Origin: Streptomyces sp. NBC_01460
GTDB taxonomy: Bacteria; Actinomycetota; Actinomycetes; Streptomycetales; Streptomycetaceae
Length of the DNA: 64,000 bases
Direction of reading: 5' to 3'
NCBI RefSeq assembly: GCF_036227405.1
Contig: NZ_CP109473.1
Span: forward strand, 2,046,001-2,110,000
Below the pieces are notes generated by a model. The model searched no databases. It worked only from the letters and a program-made list of their open reading frames with translations, and was not told the origin of the DNA. The position numbers were made by a program, and so were the translations under genes. Every line of letters starts with the position of its first letter. The stretch's first letter is position 1. Of this stretch, positions 54,835 through 63,605 are shown in pieces.

Positions 54835-56141
54835 CCGGTGACCGCGCCTCCCGGGGCGCGCCCACCGCACCGGCGGAACCCGCCCCGCACCTGGCCATCC
54901 GGATCACGGCGGAACCTGCCGCCGGTGGCCGCGACACCCTGGACAGGCGGACCAGGATCGAGGGCCTGCTGCTCGGGCTGGCGGCCGGCGACGCCGCCGG
55001 GTGGCCGGCCGCGCGCCACCGGGCCGCGCGGATGCCCGAATGGACGAGGCGGCTGACCCGGGAGCTGGACACCTTCGCGGAGCAGAACGCGACGACGACG
55101 CTGCCCGTGCCGATCGCGCTCAACCAGCCGCCGGAACCGCTGCGGCTCGGCCCGTCCGACGACGCCGAATGGGCGGCGTTCGCCGCACGCACGGTGCTGG
55201 CCGCCGCCGCCGACCACGCGCCGGACCTCTCCCCCGGCCACCGGATGCGGGACGCGGTCGACCGGGCGTGGAACGCGCTGGCCGCGAAGGTGGCGGCGGC
55301 GAGCGCCAGGGCTCCCGAGGTCGAGTCGGCCGTCCTCCCGCTCCGGGCCCGGATCTCCGTGCGCGCCGGGCTCGGCAATCTCGCCGCCGGGCTGCGCCCG
55401 CCCGCCACCGGCCACGACAATCCGCACTACTTCGACGACGCGGCCTGCGTGCGGGCCGCCGTGCTCGCGGTCGTGCACCCGGGCGACCCGGCGGCCGCGG
55501 CCGGGCTCGCCGAGTTCGACGCCCGGTACACCCAGGACGGTGACGGGGTGCACGGCGCGCGCGCCGTCGCCGCCGCGGTCTCCGAGGCGCTGGCGGGCGC
55601 GGACGTGGACGCGGCGGTGGACGCCGCGCTCGCCCAGCTGCCCGACGGCACGGAGATCGCCCGGAACGCGGTCCACGCCGTGCGGCTGGCCCGCGAGTTC
55701 GCCGGTGAGGCGGCGGGCGCCTTCGCGCTCGTCCCCGTGCTGGAGCACCAGATCGTCGACCACGTCTACAGCTACGGGATCGCCGCCGCCGAGACCGTGC
55801 CGGTGGCCCTGGCGTTGGCGACGGCCGCCCGGGGCGAGATCGCGCAGGCCGTCCCCGCCGCGGCCTGTCTCTCCCGGGTCGCGGACTCCGCGCCCGCCCT
55901 GGCCGGGGCGCTGACCGGTGCACTGGGTGGTTCGGTGACCGTGCCGGCGGGCTGGCGGGAGGCCTGCCGCACGCTGGCCGGGTGCGCGCTGCCCCGGCTC
56001 GCCGGGACGGATCTCATCGAACTCGCCGGGCTGCTCGCAGCCACGGAACCGGCCACCCCGGGTGGACAATTCCGGCATGGCACACAAAACATCCGAACCG
56101 CTCGCGGCCGGCACGACCACCACGACGCTCACCCTGGATGA
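54831..56141 (+). CDS. ADP-ribosylglycohydrolase family protein 2, degenerate metal site
   Basis: 436 residues. Same fold (LLLGLAAGDAAGWPA, GD at 53-54; later EHQIVDHVYSYGIAAAETVPVALA), but TDDT is replaced by SDDA (PSDDAEWAAF) and GRDADT by SRVADS at 348-353, so one of the two metal-binding Asp is Val. Catalysis may be weak or lost; it could be a structural or regulatory partner. GTG overlaps the previous stop as GTGA. The gene overlaps the start of the next by 65 bases, much longer than the other junctions. Confidence 0.82.
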   Translation: MTGDRASRGAPTAPAEPAPHLAIRITAEPAAGGRDTLDRRTRIEGLLLGLAAGDAAGWPAARHRAARMPEWTRRLTRELDTFAEQNATTTLPVPIALNQPPEPLRLGPSDDAEWAAFAARTVLAAAADHAPDLSPGHRMRDAVDRAWNALAAKVAAASARAPEVESAVLPLRARISVRAGLGNLAAGLRPPATGHDNPHYFDDAACVRAAVLAVVHPGDPAAAAGLAEFDARYTQDGDGVHGARAVAAAVSEALAGADVDAAVDAALAQLPDGTEIARNAVHAVRLAREFAGEAAGAFALVPVLEHQIVDHVYSYGIAAAETVPVALALATAARGEIAQAVPAAACLSRVADSAPALAGALTGALGGSVTVPAGWREACRTLAGCALPRLAGTDLIELAGLLAATEPATPGGQFRHGTQNIRTARGRHDHHDAHPG

Positions 56142-57273
56142 ACGCGTCACCGGAGCGCTCGTCGGCGCGGCCGTCGGGGACGCGCTCGGCGGTCCCGTCG
56201 AGGGCTGGACGCCCGAGCAGATCACGGAGCGCCACGGCGGCCGGGTGACCGGCGTCGTCGGCCCCTGGTACGGCGACGACTGGCGCACGGCACGCCCGAT
56301 CGCCCCGTACCACAAGGGCGACGGGCACGTCACCGACGACACCCTGATGACCCATGCCCTGGTCCGGGTCTACGAGACCGTACGTGGCCATCTCGACGCG
56401 TACGCGGTGGCCGACCACCTCGTACCCGACCTGATGTCACGCCCCCGCTGGATCCCGGAGCTGGAGGCCGAGGCGCTCCCCCTGCAGCGGATCTTCCTCG
56501 CCGAGAAGTGGATCGTCACACGGCTGCACTACGGGCACGCCGACCCCCGCGAGGCGGGTTCGGGGAACGTCGTCAACTGCGGGGCCGCGATGTACATGGC
56601 CCCGGTCGGCCTGGTGAACGCCGCCCACCCGGAGGCCGCGTACGCGGAGGCGCTGGACGTGGCGGGGGCGCACCAGTCCTCGTACGGCAGGGAGGCGGCG
56701 GGGGTGCTGGCCGGCGCCGTCGCCGCCGCGTGCGTCCCGGGCGCCACGCCCGGTTCCGTCGTCGAAGCGGCTCTGGCCCTGGCCAAGGACGGCACCCGGT
56801 CGGCAATCGAGTCGGTGTGCGAAGTGGCCTCCCGCCACAGCGACTTCGAGTCCGCCCTGGTGCCGCTGCGCGCCGCCGTCGCCCCGTTCGACACGGTGGG
56901 ACCCCACTACCGGGACCCCTCGCTGGGTGCCCGGCGGCCGTCCCGGCTCCACTCCATCGAGGAGCTGCCGGTCGCGCTCGGCATGCTGCTCGTCGGGGGT
57001 GGCGACTACCGTCGCACGGTGCTCGGCTCGGTCAACTACGGCCGCGACTGCGACTCGATCGCCACGATGAGCGGGGCGCTCGCGGGCGCGCTCCACGGCG
57101 AGCAGGCCATCCCCGTCGACTGGGTGAAGACGGTGGCCGAGGCCAGCCGTCTCGATCTGCACGCCCCGGCACGGGCCCTGGCGGAGGTCGCCCGTGAGGT
57201 CTTCGCGCAGGACACCGCGCGGCGGCGCACGCACGAGGCGGCGTTCGCCGAGCTGGCCGGCGAGGGCCGGTGA
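56077..57273 (+). CDS. ADP-ribosylglycohydrolase family protein 3
   Basis: 398 residues. Canonical metal site: GD at 34-35 (GAAVGDALGG), TDDT at 86-89 (GHVTDDTLM), GRDCDS at 322-327 (NYGRDCDSIATMSG). Closest in layout to ARH enzymes that act on O-linked substrates; the real substrate is not known. ATG 56077 chosen (MAHKTSEPLAAG); GTG 56062 is an in-frame alternative. Starts inside gene 2 and ends in a GTGA overlap with gene 4. Confidence 0.92.
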   Translation: MAHKTSEPLAAGTTTTTLTLDERVTGALVGAAVGDALGGPVEGWTPEQITERHGGRVTGVVGPWYGDDWRTARPIAPYHKGDGHVTDDTLMTHALVRVYETVRGHLDAYAVADHLVPDLMSRPRWIPELEAEALPLQRIFLAEKWIVTRLHYGHADPREAGSGNVVNCGAAMYMAPVGLVNAAHPEAAYAEALDVAGAHQSSYGREAAGVLAGAVAAACVPGATPGSVVEAALALAKDGTRSAIESVCEVASRHSDFESALVPLRAAVAPFDTVGPHYRDPSLGARRPSRLHSIEELPVALGMLLVGGGDYRRTVLGSVNYGRDCDSIATMSGALAGALHGEQAIPVDWVKTVAEASRLDLHAPARALAEVAREVFAQDTARRRTHEAAFAELAGEGR

Positions 57274-58637
57274 CCCTCCGCCTGACCTGGGTCCAGCCCG
57301 AGGACCTGGTGGGTCACGAGCTGCGTCAGGCCGCGCAGGACGGCCGGGACACCGGGGACATCGGACAGCGCTGGTACGCGGCGGGCGGCGCCCCGGCCCC
57401 CGGGCGTGCCGGGGCCTCGGAACCGGCCGCCCCGGCCCGGCTGCGCGCCCTGGCCGAACGACTCCTGGACGAACTCGACATCCTGGAGAGCCCGTTGGAG
57501 GGGGACGAGCCGACGGAACTGCCCGCGATCCGGGCCGCCTGCCCGCGCTGGCCGGCGCCGCCCGGTGCTCCGGTGTCCCTCGACAGCGACCGTCTGCACG
57601 CGGCCTGGCTGGGCCGGGCCGCCGGCTGCCTGCTCGGCAAGCCGGTCGAGAAGCTGCCGCTGGCGGGTATCCGTGCCCTGGCCCGTGCCACCGGGAACTG
57701 GCCGCTTACCACGTGGTTCACCGCCCGGGGCGTGCCGGCCGGCCTGGCCGCCGCCCACCCGTGGAACCGCCGCTCGGCGCCCACCTCCCTCGCCGAGAAC
57801 ATCGACGGGATGCCGGAGGACGACGACCTCAACTACCCGCTCCTGACGGTGCTGCTGCTCCAGCGGTGCGGCCGGGACTTCAGCACGTCGGACGTGGCCC
57901 GCCTCTGGCTGGACGAGCTTCCGGCGGGCCGTGTCTTCACCGCCGAACGCGTCGCGTACCGCAATCTGCTCGACGGCGTCGAGCCCCCGGCCACGGCCCG
58001 CCGGCGCAACCCCTTCCGGGAGTGGATCGGCGCGCAGATCCGGGCCGACGTGCACGGCTGGACGCACCCGGGCGACCCGGGGGCCGCCGCCGCGCAGGCC
58101 CACCGGGACGCGGTCCTCACCCACACGGCCAACGGGGTGTACGGGGCGATGTTCACCGCCGCCGCCCTCGCCGAGGCCGCGGGCGGCGCGACGGATGTGC
58201 ACGGCTGTCTCGCGGCAGGGCTCCGTGTGGTGCCGCCCCGCTCCCGGTACGCGCGGGCGGTACGGCTGGGCATCGGGACGGCCCGCGCGGGACGGGACTT
58301 CGACACGGTGGTGGACCTGCTCCACGAGACCTACGGGTCCACCCACCACTGGGTGCACGTCCTGCCCAACGCGGCGCTGCTCGCCGCCGCCCTCACCCAC
58401 GCGGAGGGCGACTTCTCACGCTCCATCGGCTGCGCGGTCTCCGGTGGCTGGGACACCGACTCCAACGGCGCGACGGCCGGTTCGCTCGCGGGCCTGCTGG
58501 CCGGGCGCGCCGCCGCGCTGCCCGACCGCTGGACCGCCCCCCTCAAGAACCGTCTCGCCACCTCCGTCGCCGGCTTCGGCTCCGTCGGCTTCGACACCCT
58601 CGCGGAACTGACCTATCAGGAGGTACACCGCCCATGA
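57270..58637 (+). CDS. ADP-ribosylglycohydrolase family protein 4, divergent subtype
   Basis: 455 residues. A 100-residue N-terminal part precedes the ARH core. In the core GD becomes GC (GRAAGCLLGKPVE, 119-120), TDDT becomes EDDD (183-186, MPEDDDLNYP) and the second site reads WDTDSN (394-399, SGGWDTDSNGATAG). The acidic residues needed for metal are kept in altered contexts, as in a recognised ARH subfamily. Probably active with another substrate specificity. GTGA and ATGA overlaps on both sides. Confidence 0.88.
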   Translation: MTLRLTWVQPEDLVGHELRQAAQDGRDTGDIGQRWYAAGGAPAPGRAGASEPAAPARLRALAERLLDELDILESPLEGDEPTELPAIRAACPRWPAPPGAPVSLDSDRLHAAWLGRAAGCLLGKPVEKLPLAGIRALARATGNWPLTTWFTARGVPAGLAAAHPWNRRSAPTSLAENIDGMPEDDDLNYPLLTVLLLQRCGRDFSTSDVARLWLDELPAGRVFTAERVAYRNLLDGVEPPATARRRNPFREWIGAQIRADVHGWTHPGDPGAAAAQAHRDAVLTHTANGVYGAMFTAAALAEAAGGATDVHGCLAAGLRVVPPRSRYARAVRLGIGTARAGRDFDTVVDLLHETYGSTHHWVHVLPNAALLAAALTHAEGDFSRSIGCAVSGGWDTDSNGATAGSLAGLLAGRAAALPDRWTAPLKNRLATSVAGFGSVGFDTLAELTYQEVHRP

Positions 58638-59521
58638 CAGCGATCGCGGTGCTCGGCAGCACCAACATGGACCTGGTCGCCTACGTCGACCGGGCACCCG
58701 GGCGCGGGGAGACCATCACCGGACGGGAGTTCAGGACCGTCCCCGGCGGCAAGGGCGCCAACCAGGCCGTCGCCGCGGCCCGCGCGGGGGGCGAGGTCGT
58801 GATGATCGGCGCGGTCGGCACCGACGAGTACGGCTCGCTGCTCCGGACGAATCTGGAGCACGCCGGCGTGGACACCGATCTGCTGCACACCGTCGCGGGG
58901 CCCAGCGGCACCGCGCACATCGTCGTCGACGACGAGGGGTCCAACGCGATCGTGGTGGTTCCCGGCGCGAACGGCACGGTGACCGCGCTCGGGCCGGGCG
59001 AGAGGGCGGCCGTGGCCGCGGCCGGGCTGCTGCTCCTCCAGCTGGAACTCCCGCTGTCGGCGGTGACCGAGGCGGCGCGGACGGCGAAGGCCCACGGGGT
59101 ACGGACGATCCTCACCCCCTCCCCCGTCCAGCCGCTGCCGCCCGGCCTCCTGGACTCCGTCGACCTGCTGATCCCGAACGAGCACGAGGCCGCCCGGCTC
59201 ACCGGGCAGGCGGAACCGCACGCGGCCGCGGAGGTCCTGCTCCAGCAGGTCCCCGAGGTCGTGATCACGCTCGGCGGGAAGGGCTGCCTGTACGTGGCCC
59301 GGGGCGGTGAACCACCGGTCCTCTTCCCGGCACCCGAGGTCACCGCCGTCGACACGACCGGCGCCGGTGACACCTTCGTCGGCACGCTCGCCGTGGCGCT
59401 CGGCGAGGGCAGGTCCGTCCCCGAGGCACTGGGCTGGGCGTCCTCGGCGGCGGCCCTCTGCGTGCAGCGTCACGGCGCGTCGACGTCCATGCCCTACCGC
59501 AGCGAGATCGATGCCGCATGA
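58634..59521 (+). CDS. rbsK: Ribokinase (PfkB family sugar kinase)
   Basis: 295 residues, ribokinase length. N-terminal VLGSTNMDLVAYVDR and the sugar motif VPGGKGANQAVAAARAG, C-terminal ATP/catalytic motif DTTGAGDTFVGTLA with the base Asp. It would phosphorylate ribose (or a ribosyl compound) to the 5-phosphate. No ribose ABC transporter or LacI regulator is adjacent; instead it follows four ARH hydrolases, which suggests it handles ribose they release. ATGA overlap with the previous gene. Confidence 0.9.
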   Translation: MTAIAVLGSTNMDLVAYVDRAPGRGETITGREFRTVPGGKGANQAVAAARAGGEVVMIGAVGTDEYGSLLRTNLEHAGVDTDLLHTVAGPSGTAHIVVDDEGSNAIVVVPGANGTVTALGPGERAAVAAAGLLLLQLELPLSAVTEAARTAKAHGVRTILTPSPVQPLPPGLLDSVDLLIPNEHEAARLTGQAEPHAAAEVLLQQVPEVVITLGGKGCLYVARGGEPPVLFPAPEVTAVDTTGAGDTFVGTLAVALGEGRSVPEALGWASSAAALCVQRHGASTSMPYRSEIDAA

Positions 59522-60735
59522 GCACTCCCGCGACGACTCCCACGGGGCCGACGGCTCCGCTCTCCGGCCTGCGGGTCCTGGACCTCGCCACCCTCTTCGC
59601 CGGGCCGCTCGCGGCCACCATGCTGGGGGACTTCGGGGCCGAGGTCATCAAGGTCGAGCACCCGCGCAAACCCGATCCCTCACGCGGGCACGGCCCTTCG
59701 AAGGACGGGATCGGCCTGTGGTGGAAGCTGCTCGGCCGCAACAAACGCACGCTGACCCTGGACCTCTCCTCCCCGGGCGGCAGGGACGTGCTGCTGCGGC
59801 TGGCCGCGGAGACCGACGTGATCGTCGAGAACTTCCGGCCCGGCACGCTGGAGCGCTGGGGGCTGGGCTGGGAGGAGCTGCGCGCCGTGAACCCGCGGCT
59901 GGTGCTCGCCCGGGTCACGGGCTTCGGCCAGTCGGGCCCCTACGCGCACCGGCCCGGCTTCGGCACGCTCGCCGAGGCGATGAGCGGCTTCGCCGCCGTG
60001 ACCGGGGAGCCGGACGGGCCGCCGACCCTGCCGCCGTTCGGGCTCGCCGACTCGATCGCGGCGCTCGCGACGGCGTACGCGGTGATGACGGCGCTGGCCG
60101 GACGCGACCGGACCGGCGGCGGGCAGGTGGTGGACATGGCGATCATCGAGCCGATCCTGACCGTGCTGGGACCGCAGCCGCTCTGGTACGACCAGCTCGG
60201 ATACGTCCAGCCGCGGACCGGCAACCGCTCCCGCAACAACGCCCCGCGCAACACCTACCGGACCGCGGACGGCCACTGGGTCGCCGTCTCGACCTCCGCC
60301 CAGTCGGTCGCGGAGCGCGTGATGCGGCTGGTGGGCCGCCCCGAGCTGATCGAGGAGCCGTGGTTCTCCGCGGGGAGCACCCGCGCCGAGCACGCCGACG
60401 AGCTGGACGAGGCGGTGGGCCACTGGATCGCCCGGCGCACCCGGGAGGAGGCGGTGGACGCGTTCGAGAAGGCCGAGGCGGCGATCGCTCCGATCCAGGA
60501 CGTACGGGACGTGATGGAGGATCCCCAGTACCGGGCGCTGGGCACGATCACCGAGGTCGACGACCCCGAGCTGGGGCCGCTGCGGATGCAGAACGTGCTC
60601 TTCCGGCTCTCGGAGACACCGGGGGCGATCCGCTGGGCCGGGAGGCCGCACGGAGCGGACACCGAGGAGATCCTGGGTGAGCTGGGCCTCACCGCCCCGG
60701 TGATCGCGGCACTGCGGGACGAGGGCGCGCTGTGA
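59518..60735 (+). CDS. CaiB/BaiF (class III) CoA transferase
   Basis: 405 residues. Class III CoA-transferase fold: LSGLRVLDLATLFAGPLAATMLGD, VIKVEHP, NFRPGTLERWGLG, and the putative catalytic Asp in GLADSIAALATAY. Transfers CoA between organic acids; the acid is unknown. Coupled by ATGA overlap to the ribokinase and by GTGA overlap to the lyase, so it probably activates the acid that the lyase cleaves. Confidence 0.93.
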   Translation: MSTPATTPTGPTAPLSGLRVLDLATLFAGPLAATMLGDFGAEVIKVEHPRKPDPSRGHGPSKDGIGLWWKLLGRNKRTLTLDLSSPGGRDVLLRLAAETDVIVENFRPGTLERWGLGWEELRAVNPRLVLARVTGFGQSGPYAHRPGFGTLAEAMSGFAAVTGEPDGPPTLPPFGLADSIAALATAYAVMTALAGRDRTGGGQVVDMAIIEPILTVLGPQPLWYDQLGYVQPRTGNRSRNNAPRNTYRTADGHWVAVSTSAQSVAERVMRLVGRPELIEEPWFSAGSTRAEHADELDEAVGHWIARRTREEAVDAFEKAEAAIAPIQDVRDVMEDPQYRALGTITEVDDPELGPLRMQNVLFRLSETPGAIRWAGRPHGADTEEILGELGLTAPVIAALRDEGAL

Positions 60736-61550
60736 CCGGCCCGGCGGTCGCGCTGACCTGGCTGTACGTTCCCGGCGACCGGCCCGGGGTGGTCCGCAAG
60801 GCGCTCGGCTCGGGCGCGCACGTGGTGATCGTCGACCTGGAGGACGCGGTCGCCCCGGACCGCAAGGAGTACGCCCGGTCGGCGACGGCCGAGCTCCTCT
60901 CCGACCCGGTCACCACGGACCCCGGGGCGGTGCCGGTCCACGTCCGGGTCCACGGCGAGGACGACGTGAAGGCGCTGGCGGGGCTGCCGGGACTGTCCGG
61001 GATGCGGCTCCCCAAGATCACCCATGCCGCGTCGGTGCACCACGTCGCGGCCCTGGCGCCCGGGGTGCCGCTGTATCCGCTGCTGGAGTCGGCGCTGGCG
61101 ATCGAGCACGCCTACTCGATCGCCGGGGCACATCACGCCGTACGGGGAGTCGCGCTGGGCGAGGCGGATCTCCGTGCGGATCTGGGGGTGCGGGGCGACG
61201 CGGGGCTCGACTGGCCGCGCAGCCGGGTGGTGATCGCGGCGCGGGCGGCCGGACTGGACCCGCCCGTGATGTCGGTGTACCCCGACGTCCGTGACCTGTC
61301 GGGGCTCCGGTCGTCGTGCGCCCACGGGAGGGATCTCGGTCTGCTCGGCCGGGCGGCGATCCACCCCCGGCAGCTGCCGGTCATCGAACGCGCCTTCCGT
61401 CCCACGGCGCGTGAGGTCGAGGCGGCGGAGCAGATCCTGGAGGCGTCCCGGGCCGAGGCGGGGGCACAGGCCCTTCCGGACGGGCGGTTCGTCGACGCGG
61501 CTGTGGTGGCGACCGCGCGGCGCACGCTCTCGCTGGCCGGCCGCCGCTGA
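60732..61550 (+). CDS. CitE-like HpcH/HpaI aldolase/citrate lyase family protein
   Basis: 272 residues. CitE-type TIM barrel: LTWLYVPGDRPGVVRKAL, the Mg-binding VIVDLEDAV, MRLPKITHA, LLESALAIEHA and AIHPRQLPVIERAF. Such enzymes cleave malyl-, citramalyl- or similar hydroxyacyl-CoA. With the CoA transferase it forms a likely activation-cleavage pair. Last gene of the operon; a perfect terminator follows. GTG start overlaps the CoA transferase stop. Confidence 0.92.
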   Translation: MTGPAVALTWLYVPGDRPGVVRKALGSGAHVVIVDLEDAVAPDRKEYARSATAELLSDPVTTDPGAVPVHVRVHGEDDVKALAGLPGLSGMRLPKITHAASVHHVAALAPGVPLYPLLESALAIEHAYSIAGAHHAVRGVALGEADLRADLGVRGDAGLDWPRSRVVIAARAAGLDPPVMSVYPDVRDLSGLRSSCAHGRDLGLLGRAAIHPRQLPVIERAFRPTAREVEAAEQILEASRAEAGAQALPDGRFVDAAVVATARRTLSLAGRR

Positions 61551-61564
61551 GGCCGGCGCACATG

Positions 61565-61605
61565 CGAAGGGGCCGCCGGACCTCTGTGGTCCGGCGGCCC
61601 CTTCG
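61565..61605. terminator. Bidirectional terminator after the ARH operon
   Basis: 18-bp perfect stem (CGAAGGGGCCGCCGGACC and complement) with loop TCTGT between convergent genes. Confidence 0.94.
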
Positions 61606-61621
61606 GCGGGTCTGCGGGGTG

Positions 61622-62599
61622 TCAGCTCCGGTCGGCCTTCTGCGGGGTCCCGTCGGCCTCCGGGGCCTCCGCCTCCGGGGTGATGTCCTCGGTGGCCTCG
61701 TCGGTGTCGGGGCCGGTGGCCTCGTCGGTGGATTCGGCCGTCCCGTCGGTGGGGCCGGTCTTCTCGCCGTCCCCGGTCGCGTCCACGGCGGCGGGTTCGA
61801 CGATCTCCTCGCGGCCGGGGCGCACCTTCGCCGAGATCACGATGTACGTCACGGCGAGGACGAACACGACGATCGCGGTCCACACGTTGAGGCGGAGGCC
61901 CAGCACGTGGTGCGCCTCGTCGACACGCATGTACTCGATCCAGCCGCGGCCCGCGCAGTACGCCGCGACGTACAGCGCGAAGGCCCGCCCGTGTCCGAGC
62001 TTGAAGCGGCGGTCGGCCCAGATGACCAGGAGCGCCACGCCGACGCACCACAGGGACTCGTACAGGAACGTCGGGTGGTAGGTGCCCTGGACGCGGTTCG
62101 TGCCCTCGCTGATCTTCAGCGCCCAGGGCACGTCCGTCGGCTTGCCGTACAGCTCCTGGTTGAACCAGTTGCCCCAGCGCCCGATCGCCTGGGCGAAGGC
62201 GATGCCGGGGGCCAGCGCGTCCGCCCAGGCCGGGAGCGGGATCCCGCGCCGGCGGCAGCCGATCCAGGCGCCGACCGCGCCGAGAGCGATCGCGCCCCAG
62301 ATACCGAGGCCGCCCTCCCAGATCTTGAAGGCGTCCACCCAGTCCTCACCGTCGCTGAAGTACAGCTGGTAGTCGGTGATGACGTGGTAGAGCCTGCCGC
62401 CGACCAGGCCGAAGGGCACGGCCCAGACGGCGATGTCGGCGACGGTGCCGGCTTTGCCGCCCCTGGCGATCCAGCGCTTGTTGCCGAACCAGACGGCGAC
62501 GAAGACACCGATGATGATGCAGAACGCGTAGCCGCGGAGCGGGATCGGGCCGAGCTCGATCACGCCGGTCGACGGGCTGGGAATGAAGGCAAGGTTCAT
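61622..62599 (-). CDS. lgt: Prolipoprotein diacylglyceryl transferase
   Basis: 325 residues, about seven membrane segments. The Lgt signature GRWGNWFNQELYG is complete, and HVITDYQ and YESLWC add conserved sites. Moves diacylglycerol from phosphatidylglycerol to the lipobox Cys of lipoproteins such as LivK. The last 60 residues form an acidic Glu/Asp/Thr/Pro-rich tail typical of Streptomyces Lgt and absent in E. coli. Confidence 0.96.
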   Translation of the reverse strand: MNLAFIPSPSTGVIELGPIPLRGYAFCIIIGVFVAVWFGNKRWIARGGKAGTVADIAVWAVPFGLVGGRLYHVITDYQLYFSDGEDWVDAFKIWEGGLGIWGAIALGAVGAWIGCRRRGIPLPAWADALAPGIAFAQAIGRWGNWFNQELYGKPTDVPWALKISEGTNRVQGTYHPTFLYESLWCVGVALLVIWADRRFKLGHGRAFALYVAAYCAGRGWIEYMRVDEAHHVLGLRLNVWTAIVVFVLAVTYIVISAKVRPGREEIVEPAAVDATGDGEKTGPTDGTAESTDEATGPDTDEATEDITPEAEAPEADGTPQKADRS

Positions 62600-62705
62600 G
62601 ACGGGGTCGACGCTACCCTGCCGGACGGGACGTACGGCAAGCCGTCCGGCAACTTCTGGGTAACGGGACCCCCTGCGGAGTACCCGCAGGGGTGCGTCCC
62701 CGCGC

Positions 62706-63530
62706 CTAGGACTTCGACGGTGTGGCCCCGACGGTGCCCGGCTTCTTGCCCTTGTTCGCCTCCGCCACCCACTTCTTGATGGTGGCCTCGGAGATCTGCT
62801 CGTTCCCCTTCTTCGGGAAGATCGACTCGCCGTTGAGCAGCGCCGTGGGGGTCCCCTGGAAGCCGCCCTCGCCGAACGCCTTGTTGGACTTCTCGACCCA
62901 GCTGTCGTGCGTGCCGTCCTCCACGCAGCTGCGGAAGGCGGGGGTGTCCAGGCCGTCGACCTTGCCGGCCAGGTCGATCAGCTTGCTGTTGTCGCCGAAG
63001 GCGTCGTCGGTCTCGGCGGGCTGGTTGCGGTAGAGGACGTCGTGGTACGGGGCGAACTTGCCGACGTCCTGGGCGCAGGCGGCCGCGTTGGCCGCGCGCA
63101 GGGAGCCGCTGCCGCCGAGGTTGCCGTCGATGATCGTGGCCAGGTGGTACTCCACCTTGAGCTGCCCGCTGTCCGCGAGCTCCGTGATCGTGTCGCGGAA
63201 GGCGTTCTCGAACTGGGCGCAGACCGGGCAGCGGAAGTCCTCCCAGATCGTGAGCGTGGACGGTGCGTCGTCGGCCCCGACCTGGAGGGCGAGGCCGTCC
63301 TCCCCCATCGCCCCGGACGGGGTGACGGCGGGCCCGGCCTCGCTGTCCTTGTCGTTCTTCCCGGCGTTGGCGGCGATCACGCCGATCACGGCGGCGAGCG
63401 CCAGCACCCCCACCACGGCGGTCGCGACGATCAGCGTGCGGCGGCGGCGCTCGCGCGCCCGGTCCTGCTCACGCTGCTGGACGAGCCGGTCGCGCGCGGC
63501 TCTGCTTCGGTCTCGGTTCTTCTCGCTCAC
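62706..63530 (-). CDS. Membrane-anchored DsbA-like thioredoxin-fold protein
   Basis: 274 residues from the GTG at 63530 (SEKNRDRSRAARD). A basic N-terminus, one membrane segment (about 32-54) and an extracellular thioredoxin domain with the redox pair Cys101-Pro-Val-Cys104 (DFRCPVCAQF) and the cis-Pro loop GTPTALLNG. A second Cys pair (AACAQD, RSCVEDG) is present. Likely thiol oxidase/isomerase for secreted proteins. Between lgt and trpA, all same strand. Confidence 0.92.
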   Translation of the reverse strand: MSEKNRDRSRAARDRLVQQREQDRARERRRRTLIVATAVVGVLALAAVIGVIAANAGKNDKDSEAGPAVTPSGAMGEDGLALQVGADDAPSTLTIWEDFRCPVCAQFENAFRDTITELADSGQLKVEYHLATIIDGNLGGSGSLRAANAAACAQDVGKFAPYHDVLYRNQPAETDDAFGDNSKLIDLAGKVDGLDTPAFRSCVEDGTHDSWVEKSNKAFGEGGFQGTPTALLNGESIFPKKGNEQISEATIKKWVAEANKGKKPGTVGATPSKS

Positions 63531-63543
63531 ACCGCGCAAACGA

Positions 63544-63573
63544 ACCGGGGAGGTGCGTGAGCGCCTCCCCGGT
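63544..63573 (-). terminator. Terminator after trpA
   Basis: ACCGGGGAGG pairs perfectly with CCTCCCCGGT, 10-base loop, 33 bases downstream of the trpA stop. Confidence 0.85.
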
Positions 63574-63605
63574 CCCAGGTCCACCCGTACGGATGACGAC
63601 GGCTG

